From assembly GCA_963814745.1 (NCBI GenBank), contig CAWFEA010000001.1:372001-436000 (forward strand): DNA of 64,000 nt, written 5' to 3'. Under the pieces are notes generated by a model, which saw only the letters and a program-made list of their open reading frames with translations, did not search any database and had not been told where the DNA came from. The position numbers and the translations under genes are program-made. Positions 18,294 to 25,678 of this stretch are shown here, one piece after another. The DNA comes from CAWBRT01 sp963814745. GTDB lineage: Bacteria; Acidobacteriota; Terriglobia; Terriglobales; Acidobacteriaceae. Numbering within the stretch: the stretch's first letter is position 1; the number at the start of each line of letters is the position of its first letter.

Positions 18294-18848
18294 CTATGCT
18301 CCGCCCTTCGCGGCAGCTTTCTTTTTCTGCGCCGCCACGGCCCGCGACTTAAATTCCTTCAAAATGGCCTGCTCTTTCTTATTCTTGGCAAGGTACGCCG
18401 GCATGGTCTGCCATAGCATCAGGCCCGCCAATACCAGCAGAATCCAGCCGAACACAAATTTGAACTGATCGAGGGTGATCATCTCGGTGAGCTTGGGCCC
18501 GATAAAGCCGCCTACCAGCATGCACATCCCCAGCGTCACTCCCAGCCGCCAGTTGATGAACTTAATCCGGGCATAGCTTTGAATGCCGCTGGCCTGAGAG
18601 AACAAGACCGTAGGCATTACCGTGCCGGCCACAATGGTGTGAGGCAGCGGCCACAGCGATACCAGCAGTGGATTGAGAATGAAGCCGCCGCCCGCGCCCA
18701 TGAGCACGCCGAAGATGCTGATGCCCAGACAGAGCAGGAACGGCAGGATAAGGTTCACGCTGGTCCCGGCATTGGGCAGGTAAACCATGGGAAACGCGAT
18801 CGAGTTCTCCACGCTCACCGCCTGGCTCCGCGACGACTTGTTGACCAC
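18294..18848 (-). CDS. TauE/SafE-type permease, N-terminal membrane half (3' piece of a frameshifted gene)
   Basis: Four membrane helices with the TauE repeat motif GVLMGAGGGFILNPLLVSLWPLPHT, ending in a basic Lys/Ala-rich cytoplasmic tail (AAQKKKAAAKGG). Upstream of the nominal start this frame continues as PGKYYIAAV, which joins to the secreted N-terminal domain at 18815-19504 when one base is restored in the CCGGG run at 18868-18872. The corrected protein is about 403 aa: signal peptide, periplasmic beta-rich domain, then the first TauE half. Confidence 0.82.
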   Translation of the reverse strand: MVNKSSRSQAVSVENSIAFPMVYLPNAGTSVNLILPFLLCLGISIFGVLMGAGGGFILNPLLVSLWPLPHTIVAGTVMPTVLFSQASGIQSYARIKFINWRLGVTLGMCMLVGGFIGPKLTEMITLDQFKFVFGWILLVLAGLMLWQTMPAYLAKNKKEQAILKEFKSRAVAAQKKKAAAKGGA

Positions 18849-19504
18849 CGCCGCGATGTAGTACTTGCCGGGAGCAGCACTTTCGCCGTGAAGCTTCCAT
18901 CGGGCTTGATTTGTACAGCCGGCGATAGCAGCTTATCGACCGATCGGAAGCGCGCCTTGATCAGTTGCATCGAGCGCTGGCGGTTCGCGGCCGCATCAAG
19001 CGGGGGCAGCTTGGGGCCGCGGGAGCCGACTACGCTGGACATCAAGCTGGATTGATACACGTCAATGCCAATCTTCCCGGGGACCGCATACGCGGCGCTG
19101 GCGCCGGTATCGTTCAGCCAGCGGGAATAGGCCCAACGGCTGCCTTCGGCCTTTGCCTTCTTCAATGCTTCGGCCCGGTCAACCGGCAGATAGATGCGGT
19201 AGTGGGCGGGAATCTGGTTGGAAAGATAAAGCCGGTAGGGAATAGCGCCGGTCTTTAGGTCCTTGCTGGCATCAAAGAAGGACGCCCGCACCGTTCTTTC
19301 GCTCCAGACTTCAACAAAGACATCCTTGCCGGCCGGAGCCTGCCCCGAAACCAGGATCTCACCGCCATTATTTACAGCAGCCTTGTCGATGGAAATCGTC
19401 GGCGGAGTTGCCGCCGAAACATCGTCCGCCGCCGACAGATACGGCGAAAAGCCGAGCACTGAAACCAACAGCGCACAAAACAATCTTCGTTTGCGAAACA
19501 TCAT
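18815..19504 (-). CDS. Periplasmic N-terminal domain of the TauE-like protein (5' piece of a frameshifted gene)
   Basis: The N-terminus MMFRKRRLFCALLVSVLG with a following SPYLSAAD cleavage region is a signal peptide. A beta-rich extracytoplasmic domain follows (ISIDKAAVNNGGEILVSGQAP, FVEVWSERTVRASFFD), reminiscent of Ig/carboxypeptidase-regulatory folds. The conserved part reaches DGSFTAKVLLP and the rest is out-of-frame sequence; the true continuation (PGKYYIAAV) is in the frame of 18294-18848. First gene of the sulfur/NADH cluster. No strong Shine-Dalgarno is visible. Confidence 0.75.
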   Translation of the reverse strand: MMFRKRRLFCALLVSVLGFSPYLSAADDVSAATPPTISIDKAAVNNGGEILVSGQAPAGKDVFVEVWSERTVRASFFDASKDLKTGAIPYRLYLSNQIPAHYRIYLPVDRAEALKKAKAEGSRWAYSRWLNDTGASAAYAVPGKIGIDVYQSSLMSSVVGSRGPKLPPLDAAANRQRSMQLIKARFRSVDKLLSPAVQIKPDGSFTAKVLLPASTTSRRWSTSRRGARR

Positions 19505-19977
19505 AAGTTTGAGTCAACCCCTCACTCTGTTGGCGGAAGCCGCCATTCCCTGGACGGAGTACGCGATTTTGCGCCGTGACACAACGTTTCTGATAGCGTC
19601 AGGCATCCTTTACCCTCCTGGCTGTGACGTGAGTCACCGCACAGATGTACGCTTGGACGTGCTTCCCTGCAAGGCAATGCTGGTCGTGCTCAACGATTGA
19701 CGCATATAGGTACAGACAACATCTAGAACCGGCAGCACTCGTTCCGGAACGGGATCGGCCGGCGTGAGATTGCGCTTCAGCGTTGACGTACTCCTCTGGC
19801 CAAGATTTTGCACACGCATGCATTCCCCGATACGAGGAGCATGACGAGGGCGGCGAAAGCGCTGCTGCGCTTTGCGCAACTCCGCCGTATGCTCGCGGCG
19901 GCAGCCTAACCAAAGCGCCCCATGGCCGCTGAAAACAAGCTACTCGGCGGACGCAGCCTTTCCGCTAAACTTATACG
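19505..19977. other. Intergenic region upstream of the sulfur/NADH cluster
   Basis: No convincing gene lies between the divergent TauE and UvrC-like genes. The clearest signal is a CRP/FNR-type palindrome at 19623-19638. Short open frames on the minus strand (19599-19913) have no conserved look. Confidence 0.5.
19623..19638. promoter_or_regulatory. CRP/FNR-family binding-site-like palindrome
   Basis: TGTGA-CGTGAG-TCACC matches the TGTGA-N6-TCACA consensus in 9 of 10 half-site bases. It sits about 120 bases before the first gene of the sulfur/NADH cluster, in the only long non-coding stretch there. A regulator of the CRP/FNR superfamily (FNR, Dnr, CooA or Crp-like) could bind. Confidence 0.45.
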
Positions 19978-21255
19978 GTGCTGACGCACCACCTTGAATT
20001 CCGGTCGGAAGGCGATGAGCAGTTCTTCGCTGCGCTGCCGGCGTCACCCGCCGTCTTTGCTCTTCGCGGCGAGTCGGCTGACGCGGAAGCCTACATCAGC
20101 AAAACCGCGAATCTGCGGCGACGCGCGCGGCGCCTGCTCGCCACCAGCGTGAGCACGACCGGGTTGGCGAAGCCCGACACCGCCGTGCGTCGGCTCAACC
20201 TACGCGACCGCGCGCGCTGGCTCGACTACACGCCGACCGGTTCCGATTTCGAGTCGGGTTTCCTGCTCTACAAGCTGCTGCGGCAGGAGTTTCCGCGGAC
20301 TTACGAAAAGCGTCTCCGGTTGCGGCCCGTGCCATTGCTTCGCCTTATTCTTGAGAACCCTTATCCGCGCCTCGTAGTCACCACGCGCCTCGGCGGTCTG
20401 CGCGGCAAGTCCGCCTACTACGGGCCGTTTCCAACCCGGGTGGTAGCCGAGAAGTTTGCCGGCGATGCGCTCGACTTCTTCAAGGTGCGGCGCTGTGTGG
20501 AGGAGCTGAACCCGGATCCGGCATTTCCCGGCTGCATTTATTCGGAGATGAAAATGTGTCTGGCGCCCTGCTTCCGGGGATCGACCGACGAGGTCTACGC
20601 CGCCGAGGTGTCGCAATTGGAGCATTTTCTTTCCAGTGGCGGGCGCTCGCTGCTGAACGCGGTAGCCGCCGAGCGCGACCGTGCCAGCCAGGCGCTCGAG
20701 TTTGAAACGGCGGCGGCGATGCACTCCCGTTTTGAGAAAGTTCAGGCGGTCATGCGCGAGCTGCCGGAGATCGTGCACCGCCTCAACCAACTGCGCGGCG
20801 TCATCATCCAGCCCGCTGCCCAAGCCGGTGCGGTGGCGCTGTTCAAGATTGAAGGCGCGCGGATTCTCGATCCCGTGACGTTTGCTCCGGCGAGCGCGGC
20901 CCCGGTCGTTCCCGAGCAGTCAGACTCACCAGCCAGACCCGCGGAGTGGAAGATCAAAGCCCCGCACTCGATGGAAGCGCGCGCGAGCGAAGCGTTAGCC
21001 TCGGTGGAACCGGCTCAGGTCAAATCAGCCCCGGAACTCATGGAGCATCTTTCGATTCTCAAACGCTGGTACTATCGCAGCTCCAAGGTCGGCGAACTTT
21101 TTCTGGCCGACGACAAGGGAGAGCTTCCCATGCGGCGCATCGTGCGCGGCATTTCGCGCGTGCTCAAGGGAGAGCCGCCGCTGCCCGATCTCACCGAGAT
21201 GGCGTGCGACTACTGGATCAATCGCGGCAAGGAATCCGAGATCAAGCGGGAATAA
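19978..21255 (+). CDS. UvrC-like protein (GIY-YIG and UVR domains, no C-terminal endonuclease)
   Basis: 425 aa from a GTG start. A degenerate GIY-YIG domain is at the N-terminus (VFALRG ... AYISKTANLRRRARRLL), where UvrC makes its 3' incision. A cysteine group like the UvrC Fe-S region follows (RRCVEEL ... PGCIYSEMKMCLAPC), then a UvrB-binding UVR motif (about residues 237-270, ALEFETAAAMHSRFEK). The RNase H-like endonuclease and helix-hairpin-helix domains of UvrC are missing. It could be a Cho-like accessory incision nuclease or an inactive paralogue; the GIY triad is poorly kept (VFA instead of GIY). Confidence 0.8.
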   Translation: MLTHHLEFRSEGDEQFFAALPASPAVFALRGESADAEAYISKTANLRRRARRLLATSVSTTGLAKPDTAVRRLNLRDRARWLDYTPTGSDFESGFLLYKLLRQEFPRTYEKRLRLRPVPLLRLILENPYPRLVVTTRLGGLRGKSAYYGPFPTRVVAEKFAGDALDFFKVRRCVEELNPDPAFPGCIYSEMKMCLAPCFRGSTDEVYAAEVSQLEHFLSSGGRSLLNAVAAERDRASQALEFETAAAMHSRFEKVQAVMRELPEIVHRLNQLRGVIIQPAAQAGAVALFKIEGARILDPVTFAPASAAPVVPEQSDSPARPAEWKIKAPHSMEARASEALASVEPAQVKSAPELMEHLSILKRWYYRSSKVGELFLADDKGELPMRRIVRGISRVLKGEPPLPDLTEMACDYWINRGKESEIKRE

Positions 21256-21312
21256 GATTTTTCGGATTTCAGTTCCTCGATTTTTCACCGGCAACCGCTT
21301 TTCAAGCTGCAA

Positions 21313-22884
21313 TCAAAATTCTGAAATCCGATGTGGCCTCAGGTTCGCGCGCGTCTTGCGGAATATTACCCGAACTCCGCGCCGCCAGTGCTCGTCCAGC
21401 CCCAACAACTCCCACTCAATATCAGATGAAAAATGCCGCAGCAGGCAATCGGTCGTAGGGTGCACGTGCAGCGACGGCGCGGCCATCAACAGCAGCGGAG
21501 GCTCCGGCGAAAGTTCGCGTCCGGGGAAATAGCCGAAGCGCTGGAACTCGCCGCGTTGCTGATGCCAGCGCACCCGCGCCCAGTAATCAAGCCCTTGCAA
21601 TGGCAGGTGCATATCCTCTTCCGCCTTCAGTTCAATCACCGCCAACCGTCCTTCGCGGGTCACGCCCAGCAGGTCAATCATGGCGCGATCGCTGGCGGCG
21701 AAGGCAGGCACCTGGGCGTAGACGACTGCCGGATCAAGCCGTTCATCGAGCGCGCGGAGATCACGCCTGACGCTCGCCTCCAGCCATCGCTCCGGGCTGC
21801 TGCGATACAGCGGATGATGGCGGTCCGCGCCGTCCCGCATCGCCGCAACCTGCTTGACGAAATCGCGGAAGCGAGACTCGGTTCCGGCGTCCACCGCGAT
21901 TTCCGCGCCGGCCCCCGGCGCCTCGGTATCGGGAAAGAGCAGGACTGGTTCGTTGCGAAACGAGCCCGCGACCTCGCGCATCGCGGCGCGGGCCAATTCC
22001 AAGCCGTGATAGCGCAACGAGACCTCGGCGGCGGAGACTACCTCGATCTCGATCCGCGGCAGAATCTGCCGCACCTGCGCAATCGGCGCGGCGAAGCGCG
22101 CCATGGCCCGCTCGCGGTCCGGTGCCTGCACGAGCCGGGTGGCGAGGTTTCCGGCATCGCGTGGGTCGAGTTCTTCCAGGGTTTCAGTTCTCTCGTCGAA
22201 TTCCTGCAGCTCCCATTTGGCCAGCGCGTGATTGAGATGCGCGAGGCGGAGCCGCACCACTTCCGCCCTGCCGCGCGGTACGAATAAGCGCGTTCCGGCG
22301 ATATGCATGCGGTCGGCGTAGCGCTCGCGGCAGTGTTCCATCCAGAGCACCGCGGTCGAAATGATTCCGTCTACGGCCGGCTGCGTCTCGTCTTCGCCAA
22401 CTCCCACGACCGCCACGGCCGAGCTGCCGCGCCGCAGGATGCCCCGTACGTAAGACGGCCCGAACGAATGCTCCAGGTCGGGAGTCGAGACCAGGCTTTG
22501 CAGTTTCCATCCTGGGCTCGACTTCTCCAGCATACGGCCCAGCAGCCGCTGAAATCCGGCGCGGGCAACGCGTTTCGCCGAGGGCGCGCGGCGCTCCCGG
22601 CTGCCGCATATTTCCAGCTTCGCCGGCTTCGTCTGGCCAAAGCGCAGCACTTCCAGTTTTAGAACGCCGTTCTTGGTTTCCGCGCCAAGTACACGGCGTA
22701 CGATGTTGCGCTCCGCCGACCATATCTGCAACACGCAGCGCTCGCCCTCGGCGCGCAAGGAAAACTTTGCCGTGCTGAAGTCGAACAGTACCTCGCCGTT
22801 TTCGATGACCACGGCCGCCGGGGACTCGGCGAGGATCTCGTTCAGTTGTTCGGAAACGGACTGGGAGAGATGGGTTGGACTCAT
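21313..22884 (-). CDS. Uncharacterised protein with a PD-(D/E)XK nuclease-like C-terminus
   Basis: 523 aa with no signal peptide or membrane segment; no named family is recognised for the first 350 residues. Near residue 400 the sequence AMIDLLGVTREGRLAVIELKAEED has the pattern of a PD-(D/E)XK nuclease core: an Asp, a short hairpin, then E-x-K on a hydrophobic strand, followed by a helix with QGLDYWARVRWH. That is typical of endonuclease-like and NucS/DUF91-like folds. It is convergent with the UvrC-like gene, so a role in DNA repair or nucleic acid processing is conceivable but is inference only. Confidence 0.6.
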   Translation of the reverse strand: MSPTHLSQSVSEQLNEILAESPAAVVIENGEVLFDFSTAKFSLRAEGERCVLQIWSAERNIVRRVLGAETKNGVLKLEVLRFGQTKPAKLEICGSRERRAPSAKRVARAGFQRLLGRMLEKSSPGWKLQSLVSTPDLEHSFGPSYVRGILRRGSSAVAVVGVGEDETQPAVDGIISTAVLWMEHCRERYADRMHIAGTRLFVPRGRAEVVRLRLAHLNHALAKWELQEFDERTETLEELDPRDAGNLATRLVQAPDRERAMARFAAPIAQVRQILPRIEIEVVSAAEVSLRYHGLELARAAMREVAGSFRNEPVLLFPDTEAPGAGAEIAVDAGTESRFRDFVKQVAAMRDGADRHHPLYRSSPERWLEASVRRDLRALDERLDPAVVYAQVPAFAASDRAMIDLLGVTREGRLAVIELKAEEDMHLPLQGLDYWARVRWHQQRGEFQRFGYFPGRELSPEPPLLLMAAPSLHVHPTTDCLLRHFSSDIEWELLGLDEHWRRGVRVIFRKTRANLRPHRISEF

Positions 22885-23029
22885 GCCGAAACCGTTCTGC
22901 CTGCAAAAGGTCTAAAGATTCCGCACAACATTGTTCCACAGCTTCAGTGGCAAACGGAAATGCGCGACCGGCTGGCGTCGCTTCCACGGTCACTCCTATA
23001 GAATCGAGTTGAACGGAAAGGAACACACC

Positions 23030-23464
23030 ATGACCAAAGTCCTGATCGTGCACGGCGCCGGCATGAACATGCGCGGAAAAGCGCAGATTGATCTCTTCGG
23101 CGCCATGACCTTGCCGGAGTACGACCAGCATATTCGCCGGTATGCATCTGAGCTGGACCTTGAGATCGAGATATTCCATTCGAATATCGAAGGTGAAGTG
23201 GTCAACAAGTTCTACGAAGCGCATGAACGCGGAATCGACGCGGCGATCATCAATCCTGCCGGGTACACGACTGGCTATCCCGTGTTGATGGCCGCGATCT
23301 CGCAGGTGCGTTTTCCGACCATCGAACTGCACATTTCCAACCCGGCGCAACGAGGCAGGAACTCAGAAATTGCTCGCGTCAGCCGCGGCGTCGTGACCGG
23401 CTTCGGCATCTTCGGTTATTACGTTGCGATGCGCGGCATCGTGGAGTTGTTGAAAGCGCGGTGA
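23030..23464 (+). CDS. AroQ-like (type II 3-dehydroquinate dehydratase fold) protein
   Basis: 144 aa from the ATG at 23030 with GGAAAGGA just upstream. Overall length and motif order follow type II dehydroquinases: an N-terminal strand and N-M-R-G loop, INPAGYT at 75-80, IELHISN at 98-104 and GVVTGFGIFGYYVAMRG near the end. Key positions differ from active enzymes: the catalytic Tyr is Phe23 (DLFG), the His after NPxxYT is Thr81, and the HARE/FR arginine loop is replaced by PAQRGRNSE. The equivalent of the catalytic His (H101 in HISN) is kept. It may be a divergent enzyme with another substrate. Confidence 0.75.
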   Translation: MTKVLIVHGAGMNMRGKAQIDLFGAMTLPEYDQHIRRYASELDLEIEIFHSNIEGEVVNKFYEAHERGIDAAIINPAGYTTGYPVLMAAISQVRFPTIELHISNPAQRGRNSEIARVSRGVVTGFGIFGYYVAMRGIVELLKAR

Positions 23465-23488
23465 CGCGAGATCTGCTCGAAATCGGAG

Positions 23489-23983
23489 CTATCGGTTATA
23501 GGCGATGGCCTTATTGAGCGCGTCCACAATTTCGGAAATATAATCGCGGTCGCCGCCCTTGAAGGCCCGAAGGTCGCCGGATACGCTGTCGAGCACAACC
23601 GAAAACTTCGGAATGAAAATCATCCTGAGGATGGCCCCGGCGATCAGCAGCATGAAACCAATACGGTAGAGTCGCGCCAGGAAGGAGCCCAGTCCAAGCA
23701 GATACATCACCGTGGGCCACGATCCGGTCGTGCTGTTTTTTCCCATGCTCGCGGCTTTCACGTCGGACATGGAAAAATTTTGTCCCGGTACCCTGAACCA
23801 ACGATTGGTCACGGTCACGGTGCCATCCTGGAAAAATATTCTCTCATCGCCCGGTGGCAGAACGACAGCCTTTACTCGTTTGCCCGAGCCACTTGAGATT
23901 TCCGCCTTGCTCTGGCCGCATACATGACAGAAATTTCCCTCGTCGAAAACTTCGGCGCCGCAATGAATGCAATGTTGTGCCAT
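23489..23983 (-). CDS. Zinc-ribbon membrane protein with DUF6232-like domain
   Basis: 164 aa from the ATG at 23983. A zinc ribbon opens the protein (CIHCGAEVFDEGNFCHVCG). A beta-rich segment follows (VTVTNRWFRVPGQNFSMSDVKAASMG), resembling small PH-like DUF6232 proteins, then hydrophobic helices (about residues 90-125) and a cytoplasmic strand ending GGDRDYISEIVDALNKAI. Function unknown. It is convergent with the AroQ-like gene. Confidence 0.65.
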   Translation of the reverse strand: MAQHCIHCGAEVFDEGNFCHVCGQSKAEISSGSGKRVKAVVLPPGDERIFFQDGTVTVTNRWFRVPGQNFSMSDVKAASMGKNSTTGSWPTVMYLLGLGSFLARLYRIGFMLLIAGAILRMIFIPKFSVVLDSVSGDLRAFKGGDRDYISEIVDALNKAIAYNR

Positions 23984-24233
23984 ACGCCCTGGCCGGAAAA
24001 TGGATTCAGGAATCAGCCCTGACTTGGGTTGCCGGCGTCTTGAGGATTCCCTGCCTATTATCCACCACTCGAGCCGCAAAAGCGTACTCATATGCCGCGA
24101 CCATACAGCCTGGCACGCGACCTCCCGGAACCCGCTGCGTCTGGCCGCGCCATTTGAAGTCAGGCTTGCCGTTGGGAAAAGGTCGAGCGGGGTATAGAAT
24201 GGCGGGGTTTATTAAGCCAAAAGGAGATTCCGA

Positions 24234-25655
24234 ATGACGCCGACTCCGGACCCATGCCTATTGCCCGCCCACGTTCTCTCCGAGATGATTGTTGCCCGGC
24301 GCATTTCCCCGGTTGATCTCGTCGAGTGTTTTCTCGAACGTATTCAAGCCAACGATCCGAAGCTGCATGCCTTTATCGAGGTCTATGCCGACGACGCGCG
24401 TTTGGCAGCCGAGGCGGCCGAAAAAGCCATAAGGTCCGGGCATGCGATAGGACCTCTGCATGGAGTTCCGGTGGCCTTCAAAGACCTGGTGGAGTTAGAG
24501 GGACGAGTCACAACTGGTGGTTCCAAGGTGTGGTCGCAGCGCCGCTCCGACCGTACCGCGACCTTGGCTCGCCGCCTGATCGGAGCGGGCATGATCGTGA
24601 TCGGAAAAACCCACACGGTGGAATTCGCGCTCGGTGGCTGGGGCACCAACCAGCACATGGGTACGCCGTGGAATCCCTGGGATCCGAAAGTTGCGCTCAC
24701 GCCTGGCGGTTCCAGCAGCGGTTCGGGCGTAGCGGTGGCGGCGCGGCTGGTGCCGTGGGCGATCGGGACCGACACCGGCGGCTCCGTGCGGCTGCCCTCA
24801 TCCTACTGTGGTGTCACCGGCCTGAAGACGACCATCGGCCGCATCAGCACCTACGGAGTGCTTCCGCTCAGCCCCACCTTAGACACTCCGGGGCCGCTCG
24901 CGCGAACCGTCGAGGACGCCGCAATTCTCTATCGGGCAATGCAGGGACCTGACCCTTTGGACCCCAAAACCCTGGGCCATGAATTTCTCGATCCCGTGCC
25001 GACGCTGAAGCGCGGCGTCAAAGGGCTGCGTTTGGCAAGCATGCCTGAAGAAGAGCGAGCCGGGGTAGCGACTGAAGTCCTTGCCGCCTATGATGCCGCG
25101 CTGGAAAAATTCGTCGAGCTCGGCGCGCAAGTCGAATCCGTACGCCTGCCGTGCCGCTTCGAAGACTATGTCACCGAACAGGCCCGGATCATGCAAACCG
25201 AGGGCTATTCGTTCGTTGCGGAACTGGTGGACAATCCGAAGCTGCCGCTCGACGAGGCGGTGCGCGCCAGGATGTTGGTCGGCGCGAAAACCTCGACCAG
25301 GCAGTACCTGTCCGCGCTGCGCGAACGCGAGGAGCAGAAGAAGGCTTTTGCGACGGCCATGGCAGACTTCGACGCGTTGCTTACCCCGACCACGGAAACC
25401 GCCGCCATCCCTTTAGAAGTAGTGGATCAGAATAAGGCGGCGGCACACTTCACCCGGGCCGCCAACCTGCTGGACCTCTGCGCCCTTGCGCTGCCCAATG
25501 GCTTCACCGGCGATGGCCTGCCGACATCGCTTCAGATCATCTGCCGCGGCTATGACGAAGCTACATTGCTGAGGATTGGCTGGGCTTATCAGGCGGCCAC
25601 CGATTGGCATGAGCGGGTGCCGGAGGCCGCGACCGCCGCCGGGGTTCGCCCGTAA
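24234..25655 (+). CDS. Amidase signature family hydrolase
   Basis: 473 aa, ATG at 24234 with AAGGAG upstream. The Ser-cisSer-Lys triad is visible: Lys83 in VAFKDLVE, cis-Ser about 160 in the GGSSSGSG loop, and nucleophile Ser about 184 in GTDTGGSVRLPS. Soluble, no signal peptide. GatA-like in overall pattern, but no gatB or gatC is near and the C-terminal half is unlike tRNA amidotransferases, so a general amidase is more likely. Substrate unknown. Confidence 0.88.
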   Translation: MTPTPDPCLLPAHVLSEMIVARRISPVDLVECFLERIQANDPKLHAFIEVYADDARLAAEAAEKAIRSGHAIGPLHGVPVAFKDLVELEGRVTTGGSKVWSQRRSDRTATLARRLIGAGMIVIGKTHTVEFALGGWGTNQHMGTPWNPWDPKVALTPGGSSSGSGVAVAARLVPWAIGTDTGGSVRLPSSYCGVTGLKTTIGRISTYGVLPLSPTLDTPGPLARTVEDAAILYRAMQGPDPLDPKTLGHEFLDPVPTLKRGVKGLRLASMPEEERAGVATEVLAAYDAALEKFVELGAQVESVRLPCRFEDYVTEQARIMQTEGYSFVAELVDNPKLPLDEAVRARMLVGAKTSTRQYLSALREREEQKKAFATAMADFDALLTPTTETAAIPLEVVDQNKAAAHFTRAANLLDLCALALPNGFTGDGLPTSLQIICRGYDEATLLRIGWAYQAATDWHERVPEAATAAGVRP

Positions 25656-25678
25656 AGCCGCGGCTTGCCCGGTTTCTT

